A stretch of 64,000 bases of DNA from Pseudomonas lalucatii (lineage in GTDB: Bacteria > Pseudomonadota > Gammaproteobacteria > Pseudomonadales > Pseudomonadaceae). The stretch's first letter is position 1, and each line of letters begins with the position of its first letter. Below are positions 45,657 to 54,594 of this stretch, piece by piece. Under the pieces are notes generated by a model that did not search any database, had not been told where the DNA came from, and saw only the letters and a program-made list of their open reading frames with translations. The stretch spans positions 124,001 through 188,000 of the forward strand of contig NZ_JADPMV010000001.1 of NCBI RefSeq assembly GCF_018398425.1. Reading direction: 5' to 3'. The position numbers and the translations under genes are program-made.

Positions 45657-46325
45657 ATGGACCTGAATGTAATCGCTGCGTTTTTCGAGCAGAAATCGAC
45701 CATGGAGTTTATGCGCCTAGGGATAGTGTATGCGCACCTGATCGCTTGTTGTGTCGCCATCGGCATGGTGTTGACCAGCGATTTCGCAATGATCAAAGAG
45801 TTGTTCAAGGGCGGGAAGTCCCACCTGCAGGACAGCCAGCACATGGAAAGCCTGCAGAAGTCGGTTTCCGCGGCGCTGGCGGTACTCTGGGTCAGCGGTA
45901 TCGCCATCATCTGGCTCGATATCAACGCCAACGGCCTGTCCTACCTGCTCAACCCCAAGCTGCAGGCCAAGATTGCCATCGTGATGCTGCTGACCTTCAA
46001 CGGCATGCTGCTGCACGGCCTGGTGTTGCCCGCCCTGCAGAAGGCCGGCTCGCTGCTCGAGCTGAAGTTCAGCATGCGCATGTTCGCCCTGTTCGCCGGT
46101 GCCCTGTCGGGGGTTTCCTGGTTCTACGCGGCGATGCTGGGGGTCGGTCGCCCGCTGTCCTGGAAGTACTCGCTGGTCGAGATTCTCGCCGCCTATCCGG
46201 TGCTGATCGTCGGTGGTTTCCTCGCGATGGTGCTGCTCACCCAGTGGGCGAAGCAGCGCGAAGCCGTGCGCGAAAGCCAGGCTGCTGCCACGGCGCCGCG
46301 CAATGCGGCCCTGGCTGCCTGGTAG
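45657..46325 (+). CDS. Multi-helix inner-membrane protein of unknown function
   Basis: A 222-residue integral membrane protein with about six hydrophobic segments, beginning MDLNVIAAFF after GAGG at 45646-45651. One loop (FKGGKSHLQDSQHMESLQK, about residues 52-70) is charged and likely cytoplasmic; several histidines sit in or near helices (AHLIACC, LLHGLVLP), loosely recalling cytochrome-b-like or DUF2214-type proteins, but I cannot assign a family. Function unknown. Followed by two hairpins before the convergent hydrolase gene. Confidence 0.75.
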   Translation: MDLNVIAAFFEQKSTMEFMRLGIVYAHLIACCVAIGMVLTSDFAMIKELFKGGKSHLQDSQHMESLQKSVSAALAVLWVSGIAIIWLDINANGLSYLLNPKLQAKIAIVMLLTFNGMLLHGLVLPALQKAGSLLELKFSMRMFALFAGALSGVSWFYAAMLGVGRPLSWKYSLVEILAAYPVLIVGGFLAMVLLTQWAKQREAVRESQAAATAPRNAALAAW

Positions 46326-46339
46326 GTGGTGCCCTGAGG

Positions 46340-46371
46340 TTAAGTTCGAGCTCGGTTATATAGGAACTTAA
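46340..46371. terminator. First of two hairpins between convergent genes
   Basis: TTAAGTTC (46340-46347) pairs with GAACTTAA (46364-46371) across a 16-base loop, 15 bases after the stop of the membrane-protein gene. Low stability; may act only with the larger hairpin that follows. Confidence 0.35.
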
Positions 46372-46394
46372 GCCTTCAACTTGTGGTGCACATT

Positions 46395-46447
46395 CGACGC
46401 CCCCGCGTACTTCGACAGGTGAACTGTTGAAGTACGCGGGGGCGTCG
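46395..46447. terminator. Very long perfect hairpin between convergent genes
   Basis: A 19-bp perfect outer stem (46395-46413 with 46429-46447) continues through one G-T pair into ACAG/CTGT around a GTGAA loop, about 24 pairs in all. It lies between the 3' ends of the plus-strand membrane-protein gene and the minus-strand hydrolase gene. There is no T-run on either side, and the stem is much longer than a usual intrinsic terminator. Confidence 0.6.
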
Positions 46448-46456
46448 TGCGTTGTG

Positions 46457-47320
46457 TCAGCGGTGCGCTGCGTTAGTGCCGATGGGGCCGCCAGGCTCAG
46501 TGCAACTGGATAAGACCTGTTGCAAGTAGTGCGCGACATAACGCTGGAAGTTTCTGTCCTGCCAATAGGCCAGGTGGCTCATCGGGGTATGGCGTTTATA
46601 CCAGGGGCCCACGGGCATCGCGCGATCTTCGTCCACCACTCCGGCGTAGCTCGCGATCGGCCGCAGCGGGTAGCCGAGAATGTCCGCCGGCGCATAGAGA
46701 TTCAGCCAGCGCGCCTGCTGGCGTACCTCCTCGTCGAGGCAATGGCCGGGAAAGCGGATCGGCACCACCGGGTCGTAGGCGAAGGTGAACAGGGGGATGT
46801 TGCAGCCGAAGGTGACCAGGCCGGTCAGCGTCTCCAGGGCGAGGAAGGGGTCCAGGGGACAGCTCGGCGTCCGGTTGATGCGCTGCTGGTCCCAGACGAA
46901 ATTGGAGAAGATGTGGCCGCCCAGCGAATGGGCCAGCACCACCAGTGGCGTAGTGGCGTCGACCCGGGCGCGCAGACGGTTGAGACCGTTGCGCAGGCAC
47001 TGGTGCACTTCTTCGTAGGTGGTGTCGTAGGCCTGGCTGACCTGGCGGTAGCCGCTGGCATCGCCGAGGAACAGGGTGACGATGCGACGCAACCAGCGCC
47101 AGCGGACCGGTTGGTCGCGCAGCCGTTCGAGGTAGGCCAGTTGGCGCTTGTCCAGCACGCTGGCCCAGTACAGGGTCTGGAAGGCCACCTGGTCGGCCTC
47201 CGCACCCAGGCGCTGGCGCAGCCCCGCGATCAGTTCCTGGGCGAAGACATGCTGGCCGTCGCCGTCGCGCAGGTCGGGTTGCGTGCCAATGCCGTGGATG
47301 ATGGCGACTGCCAGTTTCAT
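46457..47320 (-). CDS. Alpha/beta-hydrolase-fold protein
   Basis: A 287-residue protein. VAIIHGIGTQ at residues 4-13 resembles the oxyanion-hole strand, and LVVLAHSLGGHIFSN near residue 131 contains the GHSLGG-type nucleophile elbow with catalytic serine (here AHSLGG). No signal peptide. The substrate cannot be inferred; it could be an esterase or lipase. It lies 57 bases after the patatin-like gene on the same strand, with AAGGAAGG before its ATG, so the two probably form an operon of lipid-acting enzymes. Confidence 0.8.
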   Translation of the reverse strand: MKLAVAIIHGIGTQPDLRDGDGQHVFAQELIAGLRQRLGAEADQVAFQTLYWASVLDKRQLAYLERLRDQPVRWRWLRRIVTLFLGDASGYRQVSQAYDTTYEEVHQCLRNGLNRLRARVDATTPLVVLAHSLGGHIFSNFVWDQQRINRTPSCPLDPFLALETLTGLVTFGCNIPLFTFAYDPVVPIRFPGHCLDEEVRQQARWLNLYAPADILGYPLRPIASYAGVVDEDRAMPVGPWYKRHTPMSHLAYWQDRNFQRYVAHYLQQVLSSCTEPGGPIGTNAAHR

Positions 47321-47377
47321 AGATGTCCTTCCTTGGTCGAATCCCGCTTGGTCGGCTTTCTCGGTGCGCCGCTGGCC

Positions 47378-48457
47378 TCACAGGGGCCGCATGCGCTGTG
47401 CCAGGCCGCCGTTCTCCAGCAGTTCGAGGAACTCGTCGCCGAGACGCCGACTCTCGTCCATGGCCTGGTGCCAGTAACGCCGGCGTCCGTGGTCGTCGCC
47501 CTGGTAGCGGGTGAAGTCCCTGCGGTCGGGGAGTTTGCCATGGGGCAGGCGCGCCAGGTACTCCGGCGACGGGGCGAGGAGCAGCACGTCTTGCAGGCGC
47601 CGGTCATCGCCGCGGCGCCAGGGCAGATTCTTGTCGAACCAGCCGGGAATCACCCGGTCGGTGAAGTGCGGATACAGCACGATGTCGTCACCGTCGTAGG
47701 GCAGGTCGAGGTGGTAGTCGAGCAGCCCGCCGTCGCGATAGATCCCGGGACCGACGCCGGGAATATCGCGAACGCCCTGCATGATCATGGGAATCGAGCC
47801 GGAGGCGAGCAGGGCGTGACGCAGATTGTGCCGGTCCAGTGGCAGGCAGCGTGACGGGAAGTCCGCCAGGGCCGCCAATGGCGGCGCCTGGCGGGCGTCA
47901 TGCAGGATGATGCGCTCGAAATGCCGGGCCAGGCGCGGCCGTCCCAGCAGGTTGTTGCCGATGACCGCGGACAGGCCCAGCCCCAGGGCGGCGCGATGGT
48001 CATGCCGGAGCAGACCCTGGCTGCGCACCACCATGATGTTCAGGCGGTAGTGCGGGTTGTCCAGCACCCGGGCGTCCTGGCCCTCCAACAGCTGCTCGAG
48101 CATCAGCCGACAGCTGCGCGAGACCTCGGCCATGCTCACGCCCTTGGCAAACTGCTGTTCGGTATACAGCTCGCCGAGGCGGCGGATGCCGGCGGCAGCG
48201 TCGGCCAGGCAGGCGCTGGCGAAGCGCCAGGAGCCTATGGAGGCGCCGATCAGCGCGCGCTCGCGCGGGGCGCGTGGCAGCCAGTCGCCGAACAGCGCCA
48301 GATCGAGCCCCTGGATGCCCAGGGCTTTCGGGCCGCCGGCGGCGCCGGGCAGAATGCCGACATCCGCCGGTTGCAGGCCGCGCTGGCGAATGCGCGCCAA
48401 GGCGCGGCGGCCTGCCTTGATCGTCAGGGCAGGGGACTTGATGTGAATCGCGCTCAT
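47378..48457 (-). CDS. Patatin-like phospholipase
   Basis: A 359-residue patatin-family acyl hydrolase. The oxyanion-hole region is GAAGGPKALGIQG near residue 37, the nucleophile motif is GASIGSWRF (G-x-S-x-G) near 72, and the catalytic aspartate is in DGGLLDY near residue 250. No signal peptide. Patatin domains cleave acyl chains from phospholipids. ATG at 48457 follows GGAGAGGAAG, which overlaps an earlier in-frame ATG that I therefore reject. A sigma-70-like promoter lies just upstream. Probably cotranscribed with the alpha/beta hydrolase. Confidence 0.83.
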   Translation of the reverse strand: MSAIHIKSPALTIKAGRRALARIRQRGLQPADVGILPGAAGGPKALGIQGLDLALFGDWLPRAPRERALIGASIGSWRFASACLADAAAGIRRLGELYTEQQFAKGVSMAEVSRSCRLMLEQLLEGQDARVLDNPHYRLNIMVVRSQGLLRHDHRAALGLGLSAVIGNNLLGRPRLARHFERIILHDARQAPPLAALADFPSRCLPLDRHNLRHALLASGSIPMIMQGVRDIPGVGPGIYRDGGLLDYHLDLPYDGDDIVLYPHFTDRVIPGWFDKNLPWRRGDDRRLQDVLLLAPSPEYLARLPHGKLPDRRDFTRYQGDDHGRRRYWHQAMDESRRLGDEFLELLENGGLAQRMRPL

Positions 48458-48482
48458 CTTCCTCTCCATCACCCAGGCCCCG

Positions 48483-48510
48483 ATTATAGGGGCCTGCGCA
48501 GAGCGGCCAA
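48483..48510 (-). promoter_or_regulatory. Sigma-70-type promoter for the patatin-hydrolase pair, set in a hairpin
   Basis: On the minus strand TTGGCC (48505-48510) and a perfect TATAAT (48483-48488) are spaced by 16 bases, about 25 bases before the patatin start. The TATAAT occupies the loop of an 8-bp inverted repeat (CAGGCCCC at 48474-48481 with GGGGCCTG at 48489-48496). Confidence 0.55.
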
Positions 48511-48607
48511 GGCCCTTCAGGCGGTGAATGCTGGACCCGGGCCGGCGGCAATAAGCCCAGCCTGCCGGCGTTCGCCGCATGGGGTGGTCGCTGTCCGGCG
48601 CGCAGCC

Positions 48608-49204
48608 TCACATGCCGTTGGCGAAGTCCGGGGTGGTCATGTCGATGCTGCCGCGTACCGGCTTCAAGGCCTGGGCGTACTTGGCCAGGATGTCCAGGTC
48701 GTAGTCGATGCGCGCACGCAGGCGGCGGTCGTCTTCGCCGGCCGGCTCGGGGCCGTTCAGCAGGCTTTCGACACGGCGGACGATCAGGTGCTCGGGCAGG
48801 TAGCAGAGCCGGCAGTTCTTGTAGCTGGAGGCGCGTAGCTCGCTGATCGGGTAGGCGCCGCCCATGCCCGCGGAGACGCCGACCAGCAGCGCGGGCTTGT
48901 GCGCCAGCTCGCCCTTGCCGGCATAGATGAAGAAGTTCTTGATGGCCGGACAGGCCATGCCGTTCCACTCGGGGGCGATGATCAGCAGCGCGTCGGCAGC
49001 CTGCAGCTGCTGCCGGTAGAGGTTCCAGGGTCCGCTATCCTCGGCGGGCCACAGCGGCAAGGGGGCGAGCCCCAGGTCGATGAGGCTGCTCGAGTCCTGG
49101 TCGGTCAGCTGCAGTTGCAGCAGGCGCTGGCGGAGAAAACGGGCGACCTTGGCCGACTGGCTGTTGCTGCGACCGGAGCCGGCCACTACTGCGAAATTCA
49201 GCAT
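48608..49204 (-). CDS. NADPH-dependent FMN reductase-family flavoprotein
   Basis: A 198-residue flavodoxin-like reductase. The phosphate-binding loop GSGRSNSQSAKVARF is at residues 9-23 and EWNGMACPAIKNFFIYAGK near residue 78 is the flavin-contact stretch characteristic of the family. It likely reduces quinones, azo compounds or FMN with NADPH; substrate unknown. CAGGGA precedes the ATG. It is on the same strand as the patatin pair but separated by 150 bases and its own promoter site. Confidence 0.88.
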   Translation of the reverse strand: MLNFAVVAGSGRSNSQSAKVARFLRQRLLQLQLTDQDSSSLIDLGLAPLPLWPAEDSGPWNLYRQQLQAADALLIIAPEWNGMACPAIKNFFIYAGKGELAHKPALLVGVSAGMGGAYPISELRASSYKNCRLCYLPEHLIVRRVESLLNGPEPAGEDDRRLRARIDYDLDILAKYAQALKPVRGSIDMTTPDFANGM

Positions 49205-49287
49205 TTCCCTGTCCCTGCAATGAAAGCGCCCAGGCTAGCGGCGGCTGGCCTGGGCGGCAAGGGCGTCGGCCTCGGCCCGGGGCAGTG

Positions 49288-51432
49288 TCAGACGCGGAAC
49301 TGATCCATCAGGCTCTGTTGGTGGTTGGCCAGGCGGTTGAGGTTCTGGCTGACCTGTGCCGATTCCTCGGCCTGGCCGGAGATCGACTCGGTGACGTCAC
49401 GGATGGAGGCGACGTTGCGGTTGATCTCCTCGGCCACCGAACTCTGTTCCTCGGCGGCGCTGGCGATCTGCAGGTTCATGTCGGTGATCACGCCGACCGC
49501 TTGGCCGATCCGCTGCAGGGCGGCGACCGCCTGTTCGACCTGGGCGACGCTGCCCTGGGCCTGGCGGTGGCTGCTGTGCATGCTGCTGACCACCTCGCGG
49601 GTACCGCTCTGCAGCCCCTCGATCACCTGGCGGATCTCCTCCACCGAGTCCTGGGTGCGCTTGGCCAGGTTGCGCACCTCGTCGGCGACCACGGCGAAAC
49701 CGCGGCCGGCCTCGCCGGCACGGGCCGCCTCGATGGCGGCGTTGAGCGCCAGCAGGTTGGTCTGCTCGGCGATCGAGCGGATCACCTCCAGCACCGAGCC
49801 GATCTGCTCGCTGCTGCTGGCCAGGCCCTCGACCTCCTGCATGGCCTGGTTCATTTCCCTGGCCAGCAGTTCGATGGAGGCGGTGGTCTGGCCGATCACG
49901 CCGAGGCCTTCGCGGCTGGCCTGGTCGGCGCTGCGTGCGGCGTCGGCGGCTTGCGCGGCGTTGTGTGCGACGTCGTGGGCGGTGGCGCTCATCTCCTGGA
50001 AGGCGGTGGCCACCTGATCGACCTCGCGGAACTGCTGCTGCATGCCGGCACTGGTCTGGCTGGCGATGGCGGCGGACTGGTCGGCGGTGCCGCGGGCGTC
50101 CTGCACGCTGCGTTTGACGTCGGCGATCACCGGCTGCAGCTTGTCGAGGAAGCGGTTGAACCAACCCGCCAGTTCGCCCAGTTCGTCCTGCCTGGCGTAG
50201 TCCAGGCGGCGGGTCAGGTCGCCTTCGCCGCTGGCGATGTCCTCGAGCATGGCGGCCACGCCGAGGATCGGCCGGGTCACCCCGCGGGCCGTCAGCCACA
50301 TCAGCAGCAGGCCGGCACTGACTGCCGCCAGGCCGATCAGCAGGCTCAGGCTGCTGTCGGTCGTGCGCCGACTGTCGAGCTGCTGTTCCAGCTGCAGGGC
50401 GGGGCCGAGCAGGACCTGTTCGGGCACCTCGAGCAGCACGCTCCAGGGCTGGGCATCGGGAATCGGCTTGAAGGGCTGCAGGACGCGCATCATGTCGCCG
50501 TGCTGCAATTGGGCGGCTTGGCCGTTGCCGATCAGCGGACGCAGCTCGCCGGCATGCTCGGCATAGGCCTTGTCGACCGCGGTGCTGAGCAGGCCGGCGT
50601 CGCGGCTGTGGCCGGCCAGCAGGGCCGCGGGGCTGAAGATGCTGATATGGCCTGCGCCGTCGTAGAGTTCGCGGTTGGCCTGCAGACTCAGCTGCTGCAG
50701 GCTGTCCAGGCTGATGTCCACGCCCATGACGCCGATCACCTTGCCGTCCAGCTCGAGGGGGAAGGCGATGCTGGTCATCAGCACCTGTTTGCCGCCGACC
50801 TCGTCGAAGTAAGGTTCCAGCACGCAGGTCCTGCCACTGTCGCGCGGGCAGGTGTACCAGGCGTTGTAGGGGTCGCCGCTGGGACCGATCTGGGTATCGC
50901 CGAGCATCTCCTCGCTCATCGACTCGGATTCCAGTGTGCCCGGCGAGGGTTGTGCCCAGTAGAGGGAGAAGCGTCCCCGGTCGTTGCTGCCCAGTTCGGC
51001 CTGGTCGGCGAACAGCTCGTCCTTGCCGTCCAGGGCGTTGGGCTCGAACACCAGGTAGAGGCCGAGCAGCGCCGGGTTGGCCTCCAGGCTGCTGCGCACC
51101 TGGCGGGTGAGGTCTTCGCGCAGGTCGAAGGCGTCGAGGAAGCGCTTCTGCGCCTGGTCGCGCAGGAACAGGATCTGCCGGGAAAAGCCCTTGCCGTACT
51201 GATAGGCGTCCATGAAATAGCGCTGGATGCGGATCGCCTGCAGCTCGCCACGGGCCTGCAGGCGCAGCTGGGCGCTGCTCTTGAGCATGTCGCTGCTGGC
51301 GGTGCGCACCAGTTCGGCGCTGCGGGTGGACTGGTAGAGCGAAGCCCCGACCAGCAGGGTGACGATGAAGGTCAGGCAGAGGCCCGCCAGCAGGGTGATT
51401 TTCAGCTGGATGGACAGGCGGCTGGGCGACAT
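49288..51432 (-). CDS. Methyl-accepting chemotaxis protein with dCache sensor, TlpQ/McpU-like
   Basis: A 714-residue chemoreceptor: membrane helix at about 12-33, a large periplasmic dCache_1 domain (about 40-355), second membrane helix (about 362-382), HAMP (about 383-438), and the signalling hairpin with its conserved tip ([19 protein letters not shown]). Sensor residues [16 protein letters not shown] and MGVDISL mark the ligand pocket. From memory P. aeruginosa has the receptor TlpQ (PA2654), which senses polyamines and histamine, beside the same transporter (PA2653) and near nuo, so an amine ligand is plausible. AAAGGAA precedes the ATG. The divergent transporter gene shares its promoter region. 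Confidence 0.85.
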   Translation of the reverse strand: MSPSRLSIQLKITLLAGLCLTFIVTLLVGASLYQSTRSAELVRTASSDMLKSSAQLRLQARGELQAIRIQRYFMDAYQYGKGFSRQILFLRDQAQKRFLDAFDLREDLTRQVRSSLEANPALLGLYLVFEPNALDGKDELFADQAELGSNDRGRFSLYWAQPSPGTLESESMSEEMLGDTQIGPSGDPYNAWYTCPRDSGRTCVLEPYFDEVGGKQVLMTSIAFPLELDGKVIGVMGVDISLDSLQQLSLQANRELYDGAGHISIFSPAALLAGHSRDAGLLSTAVDKAYAEHAGELRPLIGNGQAAQLQHGDMMRVLQPFKPIPDAQPWSVLLEVPEQVLLGPALQLEQQLDSRRTTDSSLSLLIGLAAVSAGLLLMWLTARGVTRPILGVAAMLEDIASGEGDLTRRLDYARQDELGELAGWFNRFLDKLQPVIADVKRSVQDARGTADQSAAIASQTSAGMQQQFREVDQVATAFQEMSATAHDVAHNAAQAADAARSADQASREGLGVIGQTTASIELLAREMNQAMQEVEGLASSSEQIGSVLEVIRSIAEQTNLLALNAAIEAARAGEAGRGFAVVADEVRNLAKRTQDSVEEIRQVIEGLQSGTREVVSSMHSSHRQAQGSVAQVEQAVAALQRIGQAVGVITDMNLQIASAAEEQSSVAEEINRNVASIRDVTESISGQAEESAQVSQNLNRLANHQQSLMDQFRV

Positions 51433-51703
51433 GCGGCGTTCCTTTATTCTGAAAACGACTTATGGGTCCACTATCGGCACGCCGCGGGCTTTCTTGACCC
51501 TGCTGGAGCTGGGCCCTGGGGCCGCCCGTCGATTCGGGTGATCGCGCATGCCGGAGGTCTGAATTATGCACATGCCGATCGATATTTCGCACGCCTGTTT
51601 TGACAGCTCCCGGCGCTTGCGGCAGAGTACGCGACTTTTTTCCGGGCGCCCCGCGAAGGGTGCGAGTTTCCGGGCTATTCGCAAGCTTCCTGGGAGCGCA
51701 TTC

Positions 51704-53023
51704 ATGAACGCAGTAATCGCAGCGGTCGGCCTCATGCTGATCCTCAGCCTGTGCCGCGTGCACGTGGTGGTCGCCCTGATCGTCGGGGCGCTGCTCGGCG
51801 GCCTGCTCGGCGGCCTGGGCGTCGAGGGCACGCTGGCGGCCTTCAATCGGGGCCTGGGCGGCGGCGCCACCGTGGCGCTGTCCTATGCGCTGCTCGGCGC
51901 CTTCGCCGTGGCCATCGCCAAGTCGGGCCTGGCCCATGCCCTGGCCGACAGGGCGCTGGCCCTGGTCGGCCGGCAGCAGGCGGGCGGCGGCGGGCTGCTC
52001 AAGTGGTCGCTGATCGCGCTGTTGCTGGCGGTGGCGGTCGCCTCGCAGAACATCCTGCCGATCCATATCGCCTTCATCCCGCTGCTGGTGCCGCCGCTGC
52101 TCTACGTGCTGAGCAAGCTGCAACTGGATCGCCGGCTGATCGCCTGCGTACTGACCTTCGGCCTGGTCACCCCCTACATGTTTTTGCCGGTGGGCTTCGG
52201 CGGCATCTTCCTCAACGAGATCCTGCTGGCCAACGTGGCCCAGGCCGGGGTGGACACCGGCGGCATCGGCGTCGCGCAGGCCATGGCCATTCCGGCCCTG
52301 GGCATGCTGTGCGGCCTGCTGGTGGCGGTGCTGCTGAGCTATCGCGGCAAGCGGGTCTATGACCTGGCGAAGATCGAGCGGGTCGAGCGCGTGGACGTGG
52401 CCTACAACCCGCTCAGCCTGCTTGTGGCCGGGGTGGCCATCGCCGCCGCTTTCATCGTGCAGCTGTGGCTGGACTCGATGATCATCGGTGCGCTGGCCGG
52501 CTTCGTGATCTTCTCGCTGTCCGGGGTGGTGCGCTGGAAGGAGGCCGACGGCCTGTTCACCGAGGGCATGAAGATGATGGCGATGATCGGCTTCATCATG
52601 ATCGCCGCCGCCGGCTTCGCCGAGGTGATGAAGGCCACCGGCGAGGTGAAGACCCTGGTCGACGGCGCCGCCGAGTTGATCGGCCACGACAAGGCGACAG
52701 GCGCGCTGCTGATGCTGCTGGTCGGCCTGCTGGTGACCATGGGCATCGGCTCGTCCTTCTCGACCGTGCCGATCATCGCGGCGATCTTCGTGCCGCTGGG
52801 CGTGCAGCTGGGCTTCAGCCCGCTGGCCATCGTTGCCATCGTCGGCACCGCCGGGGCCCTGGGCGATGCCGGCTCCCCGGCCTCCGACTCGACCCTGGGC
52901 CCGACCGCGGGGCTGAACATCGACGGCCAGCACAACCACATCTGGGACAGCGTGGTGCCGACCTTCCTGCACTACAACCTGCCGCTGCTGGCGTTCGGCT
53001 GGCTGGCGGCGATGGTGTTGTAA
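51704..53023 (+). CDS. Na+/H+-antiporter-family inner-membrane transporter
   Basis: A 439-residue transporter with ten or more membrane segments, related to the Na+/H+ antiporter (NhaC-like) and histidine/tyrosine/arginine exchanger families. Conserved features are [19 protein letters not shown] near residue 108 and a helix-rich end with [19 protein letters not shown] near residue 388. The substrate is not fixed by sequence; an amino acid or amine exchanger is possible given the adjacent chemoreceptor. GGGAG supports the ATG at 51704; the frame opens at 51566 without support. It ends at a terminator shared with nuoN. Confidence 0.82.
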   Translation: MNAVIAAVGLMLILSLCRVHVVVALIVGALLGGLLGGLGVEGTLAAFNRGLGGGATVALSYALLGAFAVAIAKSGLAHALADRALALVGRQQAGGGGLLKWSLIALLLAVAVASQNILPIHIAFIPLLVPPLLYVLSKLQLDRRLIACVLTFGLVTPYMFLPVGFGGIFLNEILLANVAQAGVDTGGIGVAQAMAIPALGMLCGLLVAVLLSYRGKRVYDLAKIERVERVDVAYNPLSLLVAGVAIAAAFIVQLWLDSMIIGALAGFVIFSLSGVVRWKEADGLFTEGMKMMAMIGFIMIAAAGFAEVMKATGEVKTLVDGAAELIGHDKATGALLMLLVGLLVTMGIGSSFSTVPIIAAIFVPLGVQLGFSPLAIVAIVGTAGALGDAGSPASDSTLGPTAGLNIDGQHNHIWDSVVPTFLHYNLPLLAFGWLAAMVL

Positions 53024-53050
53024 GGGCCAGGGGCGCCAACGCGGGCCAGG

Positions 53051-53090
53051 GACAACGCGGGGTTGCCGGTCATTCGGCAACCCCGCTGTC
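53051..53090. terminator. Bidirectional terminator between the transporter and nuoN
   Basis: GCGGGGTTGCC (53057-53067) pairs perfectly with GGCAACCCCGC (53076-53086), extended by GACA/TGTC outside a two-base bulge. It is followed by GTTT on the plus strand and lies between the convergent ends of the transporter gene and nuoN, terminating the nuo operon. Confidence 0.8.
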
Positions 53091-53093
53091 GTT

Positions 53094-54572
53094 TCAGCCC
53101 AGGCTGATGCCGCTGAGCATCGCCAGCAGCGGCTGCGGGTAGATGCCGATGGCAAAGGCCAGCAGCGCCACGAACAGCAGCATGATGCCGCCGGCGCGCT
53201 GTCCCCAGTTGAAGGGGGCGTCGTGGCGGCGCAGGTTGGGCTCGTTGAGGAACAGGGTGACCATCACCCGCAGGTAGTAGAACACGGCGATGGCGCTGCC
53301 CAGCACCAGGGCGCCGAGCAGCCACCAGAGCTGGGCCTGCACGCCGGCGGCGATGACGTAGAACTTGCCGATGAAGCCGGCGGTGAGCGGTATGCCGGCC
53401 AGCGACAGCATCATCACCGTGAGCACCGCGGTCAGGTAGGGGCGGCGCCAGAACAGCCCGCGGTATTCGTACAGGGCGTCGGCATCGCGGCCGTTGTAGG
53501 GGGTCGACATCAGGGTGATCACGCCGAAGGCGCCGAGGCTGGTCAGCACGTAGGTGGCCAGGTAGACGCCGATGGCCTCCACGGCCAGGCCCTTGCTGGC
53601 GACCAGGGCCACCAGCAGATAGCCGAAGTGGGCGATCGAGGAGTAACCCAGCAGGCGCTTGAGGTTGCTCTGCAGCAGCGCCAGCAGGTTGCCGAACAGG
53701 ATCGAGGCGATGGCGATCAGGGTCAGCAGATCGTTCAGCCAGCCGCCGGCGGTGGCCGGGGAGATCTGGTACAGGCGCAGCAGCACGGCGAACACCGCGA
53801 CCTTGCTGGCCGTGGCGAGGAAGGCCGCCACCGGCGCCGGTGCGCCTTCATACACATCCGGGGTCCACAGGTGGAAGGGCACCAGCGACAGCTTGAAGGA
53901 CAGGCCGATGAGCATCATGCCGATGCCGATCTGCACCAGCAGGCCTCCGCCGTCGGAGAGGCTGGCGCCGATCTGGGCGAAGCCCAGGCTGCCGGAGTCG
54001 GCGTAGAGCAGGGCCATGCCGAACAGCAGGAAGGCGCTGCCGGCGGCCGACAGCACCATGTACTTGATGCCGGCCTCCAGCGAGCGCTTGTCGAAGAAGG
54101 CATAGGCGACCAGGCCGTAGATCGGCACCGAGAGCAATTCCAGGCCGATGAACAGCCCGGCCAGGTGCTGTGCGCCGGCCAGCACCAGGCCGCCGGCGGC
54201 CGACAGCAGCATCAGCAGGTACATCTCCTCGCGGTTGCCCGGATAGCCCTGGCGGCTGGTTTCGCCGGCGTTCAGGGTCGCCTCGCCCAGGTAGGCGTGG
54301 GTCAGGGTCACGCAGGCCAGGGTGGCGGCCAGGATCAGGGCCATGTAGTAGCAGGCGAACTGGTCCACCAGCAGCAACGGCGTGACCTGCAACGGGGCCA
54401 CCTCGAGCACCGGAATGATCGACAGCAGGGCCAGGTTCAGGCCGACCACCGAGATCAGGAAGGTCAGGCCGTGGTTGCGCTTCCAGGCGACGTTCAGCAT
54501 GACCAGGATCAGCGTGGCGCTGGTCACCAGCAGCGGCAGCAGGGCGATGAGGTGCTGGAGGGTGAATGGCAT
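53094..54572 (-). CDS. nuoN: NADH-quinone oxidoreductase subunit N
   Basis: Antiporter-like membrane subunit of complex I, 492 residues, about 14 helices. The family's proton-channel core is seen in LVPFHLWTPDVYEGAPAPV near residue 225 (with the key Lys and His neighbours) and in the multiple GLA-rich helices. I start at the ATG at 54572 (MPFTLQHLIALLPLL), which aligns with E. coli NuoN and follows GGAAAG; the ATG at 54587 is an alternative. It is the last gene of the operon, 22 bases after nuoM. Confidence 0.94.
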   Translation of the reverse strand: MPFTLQHLIALLPLLVTSATLILVMLNVAWKRNHGLTFLISVVGLNLALLSIIPVLEVAPLQVTPLLLVDQFACYYMALILAATLACVTLTHAYLGEATLNAGETSRQGYPGNREEMYLLMLLSAAGGLVLAGAQHLAGLFIGLELLSVPIYGLVAYAFFDKRSLEAGIKYMVLSAAGSAFLLFGMALLYADSGSLGFAQIGASLSDGGGLLVQIGIGMMLIGLSFKLSLVPFHLWTPDVYEGAPAPVAAFLATASKVAVFAVLLRLYQISPATAGGWLNDLLTLIAIASILFGNLLALLQSNLKRLLGYSSIAHFGYLLVALVASKGLAVEAIGVYLATYVLTSLGAFGVITLMSTPYNGRDADALYEYRGLFWRRPYLTAVLTVMMLSLAGIPLTAGFIGKFYVIAAGVQAQLWWLLGALVLGSAIAVFYYLRVMVTLFLNEPNLRRHDAPFNWGQRAGGIMLLFVALLAFAIGIYPQPLLAMLSGISLG

Positions 54573-54594
54573 GGCGCTGCTTTCCATAGGGCTG

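Noticed and set aside
49397..53155. 1252-codon minus-strand frame spanning the chemoreceptor and the antiporter region
   Set aside because: It runs in a different frame through the chemoreceptor gene and antisense to the transporter; both of those are well supported, and this one is Arg/Gln/His-rich without a domain.
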